A stretch of DNA of 64,000 nucleotides from Cyanobium sp. AMD-g (GTDB taxonomy: Bacteria; Cyanobacteriota; Cyanobacteriia; PCC-6307; Cyanobiaceae). The stretch is taken from the NCBI RefSeq assembly GCF_024346395.1, contig NZ_JAGQCW010000004.1, positions 184,910 to 248,909 on the forward strand, written 5' to 3'. Positions within the stretch are counted from its first letter, which is position 1; every line of letters begins with the position of its first letter. Both the position numbers and the translations under genes were made by a program. Below are positions 1 through 7,987 of the stretch, piece by piece. The notes below the pieces were generated by a model, which worked only from the letters and a program-made list of their open reading frames with translations, did not search any database and was not told the origin of the DNA.

Positions 1-381
1 CTGCTCACCCTGGCCTACAGCCTGGCGGGGCTGGGGATCGCCGTTGTCAATGATTTCAAGAGCGTCGAGGGCGACCGGGCCCTGGGTCTGCAATCGCTGC
101 CGGTGGTGTTCGGCATCGAACGGGCCAGCTGGATCAGTGCCGGCATGATCGATCTCTTCCAGCTGGCGATGGTGGCGGTGCTGATCGCCATCGGCCAGCA
201 TTTCGCCGCCGTGTTGCTGGTGCTGCTGATCGTCCCCCAGATCACCTTCCAGGACATCTGGCTGCTGCGTGATCCCGTCGCCTTCGATGTGAAGTATCAG
301 GCCAGCGCCCAGCCGTTCCTGGTGCTGGGCATGCTCGTGACCGCCCTCGCCATCGGCCACAGTGACCTGACCCTGCCATGA
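1..381 (+). CDS. chlG: Chlorophyll synthase ChlG, C-terminal part (cut by window edge)
   Basis: The last 126 residues of a polyprenyltransferase of the UbiA superfamily. ChlG esterifies chlorophyllide with phytyl or geranylgeranyl diphosphate in the thylakoid membrane, the last step of chlorophyll synthesis. Visible marks are the second aspartate-rich motif region (NDFKSVEGDRALGLQSLPV), typical of ChlG, followed by three hydrophobic segments and the QITFQDIWLLRDP loop before a final membrane helix. The reading frame is open from base 1, so the start lies outside the window. The stop overlaps the start of the next gene (ATGA, 378-381), suggesting translational coupling. Confidence 0.93.
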   Translation: MLTLAYSLAGLGIAVVNDFKSVEGDRALGLQSLPVVFGIERASWISAGMIDLFQLAMVAVLIAIGQHFAAVLLVLLIVPQITFQDIWLLRDPVAFDVKYQASAQPFLVLGMLVTALAIGHSDLTLP

Positions 382-2510
382 CCAGCGGTGCAGCCCGCCG
401 TTCCAACTGGCGCCTGCTCGGTCCGGCCATGGTCGCCGTCGCCGCCGGTGGCCTGGTGGCCCTGGGCCAGACAACCCTGGTGCGCAGCCTCGACGGATTC
501 CTCCCCGACGCCGGACGCATCACCAGCTTCAACCGGCCGGGGACGATCACGATCCTCTCCTCCGACGGCCAGGTGGTGCTCAAGAAGGGCCCGGCCACGC
601 GCGAGAAACTGCCCGCCGGCAAGATGCCGCTGCTGATCCAGCGCGCCTTCGTGGCCGCCGAGGACCGCCGCTTCTACCAGCACGACGGCATCGATCTGTT
701 CGGCATCAGCCGGGCCATGCTGCGCAACCTGCAGCAGGGAGCCGTGGAGGAAGGGGCCAGCACGATCACCCAGCAGCTGGCCCGCACCGTGTTCCTGAGC
801 CAGGACCGCACGATCGTGCGCAAGCTCAAGGAGGCGGCGCTGGCCGGGAAGATCGAGCGCCAGCTGAGCAAGGCGCAGATTCTCGAGCAGTACCTCAATT
901 ACGTGTACCTCGGCTCCAGCGCCTACGGCGTCTCCGATGCCGCCTGGATCTACTTCTCCAAACGCCCCGACCAGCTCACCCTGCCGGAAGCCGCCCTGAT
1001 CGCCGGCCTGCCGCCGGCCCCATCGGTGTATTCACCGCTGGTGAATCCGGAGGTGGCCCTGCGCCGGCGCTCGATCGTTCTGGGTCGCATGCGGGAGGCG
1101 GGTTTCATCGACGACGACCAGCTGCAGCGGGCCGAGGCCGCCCCCCTGGCGCTGAAGCCGGCCGAGCCGAAATTCTTCGATAACCCGGCCCCCTGGTACA
1201 CCAGCTGGCTGGAGCAGGAGCTGCCCAAGGTGCTCAGCAAGGAGCAGCTGGAGGTGGGGGGCCTCACGATCCGCAGCGGCCTGAACGCGGCCTGGCAGGC
1301 CGAGGCCCAGAAAACGATCGACTATTACGCCAGCGGCAGCATGGAAGGGGCCCTGGTGGCCATGGAGCCCGGCACCGGCCTGGTGCGGGCGATGGTGGGC
1401 GGCAACGACTTTGAGAAAACCCAGTTCAACCGAGCCTCCCAGGCGCTGCGCTCACCGGGCTCCACCTTCAAGCTGTTCGTCTATCTCACGGCTCTGAAAC
1501 TGGGCATGAAGCCAGAAGACACGGTGCTGGATTCGGCTCGCTGTTTTGGCAGCTACTGCCCCAAGAACTTCGGCAATCGCTACATGGGCCGGGTGAGTCT
1601 GGCCACGGCGTTGCAGAACTCACTCAACATCGTGGCGGTGGGGCTGCTGCAGAAGCTCGGCTACGACCCGGTGATCGCCACCGCCAAGAGCCTCGGCATC
1701 CACCGGGAGCTGGGGCGCTATCTGTCGATGGCGATCGGCTCCAACGACCAGACGGTGCTTGACATGACGGCGGCCTACGCGGCGCTGGTCAACCGGGGGG
1801 TGTACATCCAGCCACTGCCCTTCGAGGAGATCTTCGGGCCGGACGGGGAGCTGCTCTGGTCGCGCCGGGCCAACGGCCCCCGCGGCACCCGGGCGGTGAG
1901 CAGCGACATCGCCGACGCGATGGTGTGGATGCTGCAGCAGGTGGTGCAGGGCGGCACCGGCGGCGGCGCCGCCCTGGCCGACCGGCCGGTGGCCGGCAAG
2001 ACGGGCACCTCCGAGGGGGCGCGCGACCTCTGGTTCATCGGTTCGATTCCCCAGCTCACCACCGGCGTCTGGCTGGGGTACGACAACAACCAGGGAACAG
2101 GCACCACCAGTGTCCTGGCCACCTATGCCTGGCGGGCATTCATGGAGCCGATCACCAAAGGGATGCCGGTGCAGAAGTTCCCGCCCAAGCCCGTGCTCAC
2201 CGGCAGCTTCAAGCCGGCGGCCAAGCCGAAAAGCAGCGAGCGCGACGCCCAGCCCGAGGACAGCTGGAGGCGCGACAGCCAGCGCTGGGAACCGCCGCCG
2301 CAGGAGCCCAGCCGCACCACCCCACCCCCCCAGGAGCTCCCCAGCGAGCGGCCGCCGGTGGAGAGCGAGCCGGCACCACAGGCGGCGCCGAACAATCCCG
2401 TGGCGGCTCCCCGCTCCCGCGATGCCGCCGTGCCGCCACCGCCCCCTCCAGCCGACGTGCCCGCCCCGCTGCCGCCACCGCCCCCCGTCGCGGCGCCACC
2501 ACCTCCCTAG
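378..2510 (+). CDS. Class A penicillin-binding protein (bifunctional peptidoglycan synthase)
   Basis: A 710-residue membrane-anchored enzyme that polymerises glycan strands and cross-links peptides in the periplasm. After a short N-terminal hydrophobic segment (about 12-35) comes the GT51 transglycosylase domain with the EDRRFY motif at 95-100 and ASTITQQLAR at 127-136. The transpeptidase domain has SxxK at Ser362-Lys365 (SPGSTFK), SLN at 415-417 and KTGT at 541-544, so all catalytic motifs are present. The last 100 residues are a Pro/Ala-rich, probably disordered tail of a kind often seen in PBP1A-like proteins. The start overlaps the chlG stop by 4 bases; the stop overlaps the convergent rsmB stop. 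Confidence 0.94.
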   Translation: MTSGAARRSNWRLLGPAMVAVAAGGLVALGQTTLVRSLDGFLPDAGRITSFNRPGTITILSSDGQVVLKKGPATREKLPAGKMPLLIQRAFVAAEDRRFYQHDGIDLFGISRAMLRNLQQGAVEEGASTITQQLARTVFLSQDRTIVRKLKEAALAGKIERQLSKAQILEQYLNYVYLGSSAYGVSDAAWIYFSKRPDQLTLPEAALIAGLPPAPSVYSPLVNPEVALRRRSIVLGRMREAGFIDDDQLQRAEAAPLALKPAEPKFFDNPAPWYTSWLEQELPKVLSKEQLEVGGLTIRSGLNAAWQAEAQKTIDYYASGSMEGALVAMEPGTGLVRAMVGGNDFEKTQFNRASQALRSPGSTFKLFVYLTALKLGMKPEDTVLDSARCFGSYCPKNFGNRYMGRVSLATALQNSLNIVAVGLLQKLGYDPVIATAKSLGIHRELGRYLSMAIGSNDQTVLDMTAAYAALVNRGVYIQPLPFEEIFGPDGELLWSRRANGPRGTRAVSSDIADAMVWMLQQVVQGGTGGGAALADRPVAGKTGTSEGARDLWFIGSIPQLTTGVWLGYDNNQGTGTTSVLATYAWRAFMEPITKGMPVQKFPPKPVLTGSFKPAAKPKSSERDAQPEDSWRRDSQRWEPPPQEPSRTTPPPQELPSERPPVESEPAPQAAPNNPVAAPRSRDAAVPPPPPPADVPAPLPPPPPVAAPPPP

Positions 2511-3934
2511 GTGGGCGCCTGCAGCACCGCCGCATAGAAGCCGTCGCCGCCGCCCCGTTCCGCCTCGGGGGGTTCCGGCCACCACTGGCGCTCCTGCAGC
2601 AGGGACCACCCCGGGTGGGCCTGCAGCAGCCCATGGATCAGGGTGCCGTTCTCGCGCGGCTCCACCGTGCAGGTGGCATAAACGAACCGGCCGCCGGGGG
2701 CCAGCAGGGGCAGCAGGGCCTCCAGGAGCTGGCGCTGCAGGGTCACCAGGCCGTCAATGGCCTCCGGGGTGATCCGCCAGCGGGCGTCCGGGTGGCGGGC
2801 CAGGGTGCCCAGGCCGGAGCAGGGGGCATCGAGCAGGACGCGATCAAAGGAGCCCTGCCAGTGGGGCTTGGCGGCGGCGAGGGCGGTGGCATCGAGCGCC
2901 AGGGAGCGGATGCAGGTGAGTCCGAGGCGCTCGGCATTGCGATCCAGGCGCCGCAGCCGGGCTTCGGAGCGATCGAGCGCCCACAGCTCGCCCTGGTCGC
3001 CGATCAGCTCGGCCAGATGGGTGCTCTTGCCGCCCGGGGCGGCGCAGGCATCGAGGATCCGCTGGCCAGGCCGGGCCTCCAGCAGGGGGGCGATGGCCTG
3101 GGCGCTGCGGTCCTGCACGCACCAGAGCCCGCCTGCATAGCCGGGCAGGTCGCGGGGATCGCCGACCCGCTCCAGCAGGGTGAGGCCGTGGGGCGCACCG
3201 GGCAGGGCGCGGGCGGCCACACCGGCGGCGGTGAAGCGCGCCAGCAGCTCGTCGCGGGTCGTGCGCAGGGGATTGGCGCGCAGGTCGAGGGACGGCACCG
3301 CATTGCAGGCCAGGGCGAAGGCCTCGGCCCGCTCGGGCGGCAGCCAGCCCAGCAGCGCGGCACTGAGCCAGGGGGGCAGGGAGCGGCGCAGGGCCAGGGC
3401 GGCGGCGGCATCGGCCGGCAGCGGCAGGCCGTCCCAGGGCTCGTGGCAGGGCTCGGCGCCCCCCTCCGACTCGCGTCGCCGCAACAGGGAGCGCAGCATC
3501 CCATTCACCACCGGCGCCAGGCGGCCCAGCCCGACGCGCTTGGCCAGGGCCACGGTGGTGCTCACCGCCGCCGCCGCCGGCACCCGATCACTGAACAGCA
3601 GCTGGTAGAGCCCCACGTGCAGCAGCCAGCGCAGGGCGGGCGGCTGGCGCAGGGCGGACACCTTGCCGAGGGCATCGATCCAGCCATCCAGCAGCAGCCG
3701 CTGGCGGATGGCGCCATAGGCGATCTCGGTGGCCAGGCCGCGGTCGGCCGGCGACAGGCCACCGCCGGCGCGGGCCAGGGAGGCCAGCTCCCGTTCCAGG
3801 GCGGCATCGGCGTAGGCGCCGGCCGCGACGGCCTGGAGCACCTGCCAGGCCAGCTGCCGGGAGGCCAGGCCTGGACTGGTGTCGCCGGGGACGGTGTCGC
3901 TGGCGTGAATCGGCGGGCTCCCGGGACGGTTCAC
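2507..3934 (-). CDS. rsmB: 16S rRNA (cytosine(967)-C(5))-methyltransferase RsmB
   Basis: A 475-residue protein with an N-terminal NusB-like RNA-binding domain (about 25-165) and a C-terminal Rossmann methyltransferase. The SAM-binding motif reads DACAAPGGKSTHLAEL; the catalytic region has DAPCSGLGTLARHPD, and the conserved YATCTVEPRENG carries the nucleophilic cysteine of the m5C methyltransferase family. It methylates C967 of 16S rRNA in the cytoplasm. Its start overlaps the stop of the upstream alkyltransferase-like gene by 4 bases, so the two are probably one transcript. Length is usual for Sun/RsmB. Confidence 0.93.
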   Translation of the reverse strand: MNRPGSPPIHASDTVPGDTSPGLASRQLAWQVLQAVAAGAYADAALERELASLARAGGGLSPADRGLATEIAYGAIRQRLLLDGWIDALGKVSALRQPPALRWLLHVGLYQLLFSDRVPAAAAVSTTVALAKRVGLGRLAPVVNGMLRSLLRRRESEGGAEPCHEPWDGLPLPADAAAALALRRSLPPWLSAALLGWLPPERAEAFALACNAVPSLDLRANPLRTTRDELLARFTAAGVAARALPGAPHGLTLLERVGDPRDLPGYAGGLWCVQDRSAQAIAPLLEARPGQRILDACAAPGGKSTHLAELIGDQGELWALDRSEARLRRLDRNAERLGLTCIRSLALDATALAAAKPHWQGSFDRVLLDAPCSGLGTLARHPDARWRITPEAIDGLVTLQRQLLEALLPLLAPGGRFVYATCTVEPRENGTLIHGLLQAHPGWSLLQERQWWPEPPEAERGGGDGFYAAVLQAPT

Positions 3935-4302
3935 TCCTTTGTACAGGAGGGCTCGGCCAGCTCCAGGGGAGGCCGCCAGCGGTGCCGGGCCAGGGGCAGA
4001 CGGCCGTCGGGATCCACGGCGATCCCCTCGGCCAGCAGCAGCTCGCGCTGCATCCAGTCGCTGCCTTCACGGCCGGGGCTCATGGCGATGCGCCCCTGGG
4101 CATTCACCACCCGCTGCCAGGGCACCGCCGACGGCAGGGGCAGGCGCCGCAGGGCCCAGCCCACCTGGCGGGCGCAGCCGTAGGCACCGATCAGCTCGGC
4201 CACCTGGCCGTAGGTGGCCAGCTGGCCGAAGGGGATGCGACACACCATCGCGTAGACGCGGCTGTCGAAGGGAGGCTCCGTGACCGCAGCAACCCTGGAC
4301 AT
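3931..4302 (-). CDS. Alkyltransferase-like protein (MGMT fold without the active cysteine)
   Basis: A 123-residue protein matching the C-terminal DNA-binding domain of O6-alkylguanine-DNA alkyltransferases (FGQLATYGQVAELIG, helix-turn-helix region; RQVGWALRRLP, Arg-finger region). The active-site PCHR motif of true MGMTs is PWQR here (61-64), so the alkyl-accepting cysteine is a tryptophan. Such alkyltransferase-like (ATL) proteins bind O6-alkylguanine lesions and pass them to nucleotide excision repair without repairing them (family knowledge). It overlaps rsmB by 4 bases. The loss of cysteine is read directly from the sequence; the lesion-flagging role is inferred from family. Confidence 0.85.
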   Translation of the reverse strand: MSRVAAVTEPPFDSRVYAMVCRIPFGQLATYGQVAELIGAYGCARQVGWALRRLPLPSAVPWQRVVNAQGRIAMSPGREGSDWMQRELLLAEGIAVDPDGRLPLARHRWRPPLELAEPSCTKE

Positions 4303-4346
4303 GGCCGTGAAGCGGGCAAGGTCGATGATGGCGTTTTACCAGGCCG

Positions 4347-5036
4347 ATGCCGCTGCTGCCCCGCCGCTTCGAGCGCCTGCGCGCGGTGCTCGATCGCCGC
4401 ATGGGCGATCTGACGGTGCTGCTGGAGCATGTGGACAAACCCCACAACCTCTCGGCGATCCTGCGCAGCTGCGATGCGGTGGGGGTGCTCGAAGCCCATG
4501 CCGTGAGCCTGAAGGGGCGGGTGCCCACCTTCAACCGCACGGCGCTGGGCAGCCAGAAGTGGGTGGCGCTGCACCGGCACGGGCGCACCACCGACGCCAT
4601 CGCGCTGCTGAAGGCCGACGGCTTCCGGATCTACGGCACCCACCTGGGGGCCGACGCGGTGGATTACCGGAGTTGTGATTTCACCGGGCCCACGGCCTTC
4701 GTGCTGGGGGCGGAGAAGTGGGGGCTGAGCGAGGCCACCGCCGCTGCGATCGACCAGCCGATCGTGATCCCGATGGCGGGCATGGTGCAGTCGCTCAACG
4801 TGTCGGTGGCGAACGCGATCCTGCTGTTCGAGGCCCTGCGGCAACGGCAGGCGAAGGGCTGCCTGCCCAGCCGGGGGGAGGGGGTGGCCCCGGAGCGCTA
4901 TGGGCCGCTGCTGTTCGAGTGGGCCTACCCCCAGGTGGCCGACTGGTGCCGCCGTGAAGGGCGTCCCTACCCGTCCCTCAGCCCCGAAGGCGCCATCCTC
5001 GAGGAGCTGCCGCGGGGGGTGCGTCTGCGCTGCTGA
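4347..5036 (+). CDS. trmH: tRNA (guanosine(18)-2'-O)-methyltransferase, SpoU/TrmH family
   Basis: A 229-residue SPOUT (trefoil-knot) methyltransferase. Conserved motif 1 is NLSAILRSCDAVGV, motif 2 is FVLGAEKWGLSEA and motif 3 is IPMAGMVQSLNVSVANAILL, which together form the SAM-binding knot. The N-terminal LPRRFERLRAVLDRR segment and the C-terminal extension fit TrmH, which 2'-O-methylates G18 of tRNA. It is divergent from the ATL/rsmB pair with only 44 bases between starts, so the promoters must overlap. The C-terminus overlaps the convergent small membrane protein gene by about 60 bases. Confidence 0.88.
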   Translation: MPLLPRRFERLRAVLDRRMGDLTVLLEHVDKPHNLSAILRSCDAVGVLEAHAVSLKGRVPTFNRTALGSQKWVALHRHGRTTDAIALLKADGFRIYGTHLGADAVDYRSCDFTGPTAFVLGAEKWGLSEATAAAIDQPIVIPMAGMVQSLNVSVANAILLFEALRQRQAKGCLPSRGEGVAPERYGPLLFEWAYPQVADWCRREGRPYPSLSPEGAILEELPRGVRLRC

Positions 5037-5256
5037 TCGGGCCGCCATCGAAGCGGGCGGCGGTGGGCAACCAGAAGGTGAGCGCCAGGGCCAGGATCTC
5101 CAGCAGCAGCTGGCGCCCCCCCAGCAGCACCACCAGCACGGCCACCACGGCCAGGAACTTCTGGAAGACACTCCAGACGTCGTCAGGGGTGTTGCCGCCC
5201 TTGATCCAGAGATAGGCGGCCGAGGCCAGCAGGACCAGATCCAACCACCAGGGCAT
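4978..5256 (-). CDS. Small membrane protein, unknown function
   Basis: A 92-residue protein with one short hydrophobic N-terminal stretch (WLDLVLLASAAYLWI) and a second longer one (FLAVVAVLVVLLGGRQLLLEILALAL). The C-terminal 25 residues are Pro/Ala-rich and lie inside the 3' end of trmH on the other strand. The hydrophobic pattern and the KGGNTPDD linker look like a real small cyanobacterial membrane protein, but I do not recognise a family. The antisense overlap lowers certainty about the C-terminal end rather than about the gene itself. Confidence 0.6.
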   Translation of the reverse strand: MPWWLDLVLLASAAYLWIKGGNTPDDVWSVFQKFLAVVAVLVVLLGGRQLLLEILALALTFWLPTAARFDGGPISSADAPPAAAPRGWRLRG

Positions 5257-5314
5257 GGCTGCAGCCAGCGAGCATCAAAACGCTACAGGAGGAATTCAGC
5301 ACCAGCCCAGGCGT

Positions 5315-6175
5315 TCAGCCGTCGGAGCCCGCCGGAGCCCCACTCAGCCAATGCTCCAGCCCCTCGCCCAGAAACGAAAGACCCAGCACCAGAACAAACA
5401 TCGCCAGACCGGGGAACAGGGCGGTCCACCAGATGCCGGTGGGCAGGGCCGTCAGCGCCTGCTGCAGATCACTGCCCCATTCGGGGATGGTTTCCGGCAG
5501 GCCGAGGCCAAGAAAGCCCAGCCCCCCCAGCACCAGCACCGCATCGGCCGCATTGAGGGTGAGCAACACCGGCACCGAGGTGATCACGTTGCGAAACAGG
5601 TAGCGGCGCAGGATCCAGGCGGGGCCGGCGCCCAGGGAGCGGGCCGCCTCGATGAACAGCTCGGCCTTCACCTGGGCCGACTGGTTGCGCACCACCCGGA
5701 AGTACTGCGGCACGTACACCACGCAGAGGGCGGCGGCGGCATTAGGCAGACCCCGGCCCAGCAGAAAGGCGAGCACCACCGAAAGCAGCAGCACCGGCAG
5801 GGTGTACAGGGTATCCATCACCAGCACTAACACCCGATCGACCCCGCCGCCGAGGTAGCCGCTCACCATGCCGAGCGGAACACCGATCACAAGCGCCAGT
5901 ACCAGGGCGCTGAGCACCACCTGCAGGGCCACACCGCTGCCGGAGAGGGTGCGTACGCAGACGTCTCGGCCGAGGCGATCGGTGCCGCACCAATGCCCGA
6001 ACGAGGGTGGTGCGTAGATGGGGTTCTCGAGGCCCGCATTGGCATCGGGCAACAGACCCCCGTGCACCAGCAGCGGCGTGAACAGGGCGATCAGGCCATA
6101 GAGCGCCACGATGGCGATGCCCCAGCGGGCCATCCTCGCCGAGAGGGTGCGGGCTCCGAGCCGACTGGTCACCAT
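5315..6175 (-). CDS. ABC transporter permease, DppC/OppC (peptide/nickel) family
   Basis: A 286-residue inner-membrane permease. It has the OppC N-terminal pattern (one helix, then a periplasmic stretch containing HWCGTDRLGRDVCVRTLSG), five further hydrophobic segments, and the EAA loop (EAARSLGAGPAWILRRYLFRN region) that contacts the ATPase. The C-terminal GLGFLGLGLPETIPEWGSDL is diagnostic for the DppC/OppC/NikC branch. No ATPase, substrate-binding protein or second permease is next to it in this window, so the substrate cannot be told; cyanobacteria often have these subunits scattered. Confidence 0.9.
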   Translation of the reverse strand: MVTSRLGARTLSARMARWGIAIVALYGLIALFTPLLVHGGLLPDANAGLENPIYAPPSFGHWCGTDRLGRDVCVRTLSGSGVALQVVLSALVLALVIGVPLGMVSGYLGGGVDRVLVLVMDTLYTLPVLLLSVVLAFLLGRGLPNAAAALCVVYVPQYFRVVRNQSAQVKAELFIEAARSLGAGPAWILRRYLFRNVITSVPVLLTLNAADAVLVLGGLGFLGLGLPETIPEWGSDLQQALTALPTGIWWTALFPGLAMFVLVLGLSFLGEGLEHWLSGAPAGSDG

Positions 6176-6590
6176 GGTGCGTGCATCACAGATGCGGTGC
6201 GCTCGGACCCATCACCAGTACAACGGCTTCGTTATAATAACCGGCCGCGCGAGGATTGAGCCTGTGCTCATGTGGCGTGAGGCGGATTGGCGTAACAGTA
6301 CCGTTGCTGTGGCGCCAATCTGGACACGGGCTTTCAAAGGGGCAAAGATCGGCCATAAAACTAATACTGGGCAAACGTATGGTCGCGGCTGACCCCTGTC
6401 AAGCCAGTCCATCTCATCCAGCCTGGGGCTGCCTTCACCATATTGAACGCGTAGGCGGAAGCAAGCGAGAGGGTTCCCTACAAGCTTGCAAGACAATTCT
6501 CACGCTGGTATAATGTGAAGCGATTGCGCCTCTCAACTCCAGAGAGCCTTATTTTCCTTTGGCCAAGCGTCGTTCCCCCCTGCCCATCCG
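6176..6590. other. Intergenic region upstream of the two-component regulators
   Basis: 415 bases between the divergent ABC permease and the first response regulator. Short open frames on both strands show no recognisable protein. The only feature I can support is a promoter near the right end (6486-6514). Confidence 0.5.
6486..6514 (+). promoter_or_regulatory. Sigma70-type promoter for the response-regulator pair
   Basis: TTGCAA at 6486-6491 and a perfect TATAAT at 6509-6514 are separated by 17 bases. It points to the response regulator start at 6591, leaving a leader of roughly 70 bases. It is a near-consensus promoter by sequence; transcription start not known. Confidence 0.65.
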
Positions 6591-7286
6591 ATGACCAGCG
6601 CCCGCCTGCTGATCGTCGACGACGATCCTGAGATGCGCGGCTTCCTCACCTCCGAGCTGGCCGTTGAGGGGTATGAATGTGAAGAAGCAGCCTGCGGGCA
6701 GCAGGCCCTGGGCAGGATCCGCAGCCAAACCTGGGATCTGGTGCTGCTCGATTGGAACCTGCCGGATTTCAGCGGCGTGGAAGTGTGCCGTCGCATGCGC
6801 AAAGGCGGGATTTCAACGCCCGTGCTGATGCTCACGGCCCGTGATGAGGTGCAGCAACGGGTGGAGGCGCTCGATTCCGGCGCCGACGACTACCTGATCA
6901 AGCCGTTCTCGATCGAGGAACTGCTGGCCCGGGTGCGGGCCCGCCTGCGCCGCAGCGGCATCGATGAACAGGAAGGTGGTGTGCTGCGGATGGCCGATCT
7001 GGAGGTGAATCCCGCCAGCCGGGAAGTGGCCAGGGGCGGTGAATCGATCCACCTCACGGCCAAGGAGTTCGACCTGCTGATGCATCTGCTGCGTCACCCC
7101 AACCAGGTGCAGGAGCGCCGCGCCATCCTCGATGCCCTCTGGGGCGAAAACTGGCTGGGTGACGACAACCTCCTGGATGTGTACGTGCGCTACTTGCGCC
7201 GCAAACTCGAGCCAGCCGGCCAGCCCACCCTGATCCAGACGGTGCGCGGCGTCGGCTTCATGCTGAAGGAAGGGCCGCCCCGCTGA
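6591..7286 (+). CDS. OmpR/PhoB-family response regulator (first of tandem pair)
   Basis: A 231-residue transcription regulator. The receiver domain has the acidic cluster DDD at 10-12, phospho-acceptor Asp54 (VLLDWNLPDF), Thr82 and Lys104 (YLIKPFS). The winged-helix domain follows (HLTAKEFDLLMHLLRHP, then VYVRYLRRKLEP and QTVRGVGFML). It is followed at once by a paralogue with the same length to both domain borders, so the pair arose by tandem duplication. The histidine kinase converging on them at 7956-9410 is the likely partner. Target genes are unknown; pilA lies just beyond the kinase, which is suggestive but not evidence of control. Confidence 0.92.
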   Translation: MTSARLLIVDDDPEMRGFLTSELAVEGYECEEAACGQQALGRIRSQTWDLVLLDWNLPDFSGVEVCRRMRKGGISTPVLMLTARDEVQQRVEALDSGADDYLIKPFSIEELLARVRARLRRSGIDEQEGGVLRMADLEVNPASREVARGGESIHLTAKEFDLLMHLLRHPNQVQERRAILDALWGENWLGDDNLLDVYVRYLRRKLEPAGQPTLIQTVRGVGFMLKEGPPR

Positions 7287-7987
7287 GCACCTCGCGGCTG
7301 CTGATCGTCGAGGACGACCCGCGCATGCGCACCTTCCTGGCCGGCGAACTGAACTGCGAGGGCTACAACGTCAGCGAAGCCGAAGACGGCCAGGGCGCTC
7401 TGTTGCACCTGCGGGATGCCAACACCGATCTGGTGCTGCTGGATTGGACGCTGCCGGATTTCAGTGGTGTGGAGATCTGCCGGCGGTTGCGTTCCAGCGG
7501 TGACATCACCCCCGTGCTGATGCTCACCTGCCACGACGACATCCGCGACCGTGTCGAAGCGCTCGATTCGGGGGCCGACGATTACATCCTCAAACCCTTC
7601 TCCATCGAAGAACTGCTGGCCCGCATCCGCGCCCAGTTGCGGCGCACCGCCTACTGGCGCGGGGTGGCCAATGCCGATCTGCTCAGCTGCGCCGATGTCA
7701 CGGTCAACACGGCCACCCGGGAGGTGACGCGGGCCGGCCAGCCGGTTTCCCTGTCCGTGCGTGAGTACGACCTGCTGCTGTGCCTGCTGCGGGGCGCGGG
7801 GCGGGTGGTGGCGCGAGAAGACATCCTGCGCGAGGTGTGGGGCGAGAACCACTTCGGCGACGAGAATCTGCTGGGCGTCTACATCCGTTATCTGCGCCGC
7901 AAGCTGGAGCCCGAGGGCCTGCCCACCCTGATCCAGACGGTGCGCGGGGTGGGCTTCATGCTCCGAGAAGGGGAGCTGCGCCCTTGA
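7283..7987 (+). CDS. OmpR/PhoB-family response regulator (second of tandem pair, CTG start)
   Basis: The first ATG (7325) would remove the first beta-strand and the acidic residues of the receiver domain. The in-frame CTG at 7283 gives 234 residues with STSRLLIVEDDP, aligning residue for residue with TSARLLIVDDDP of the preceding paralogue. A purine-rich Shine-Dalgarno run (GAAGGAAGG, 7265-7273) lies 9 bases upstream, and CTGA overlaps the upstream TGA stop, indicating coupled translation. No ATG, GTG or TTG fits. Phospho-acceptor Asp54 (LLDWTLPDF) and Lys104 (YILKPFS) are present, as is the winged-helix DNA-binding domain. The 3' end overlaps the convergent kinase gene by 32 bases. Confidence 0.88.
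   Translation: MSTSRLLIVEDDPRMRTFLAGELNCEGYNVSEAEDGQGALLHLRDANTDLVLLDWTLPDFSGVEICRRLRSSGDITPVLMLTCHDDIRDRVEALDSGADDYILKPFSIEELLARIRAQLRRTAYWRGVANADLLSCADVTVNTATREVTRAGQPVSLSVREYDLLLCLLRGAGRVVAREDILREVWGENHFGDENLLGVYIRYLRRKLEPEGLPTLIQTVRGVGFMLREGELRP

Noticed and set aside
1925..4183. 752-codon frame across the PBP end and rsmB
   Set aside because: Shadow translation; PBP, rsmB and the ATL gene explain the region.
6233..6238. TATAAT at 6233-6238
   Set aside because: No -35 box at the right distance on either strand.
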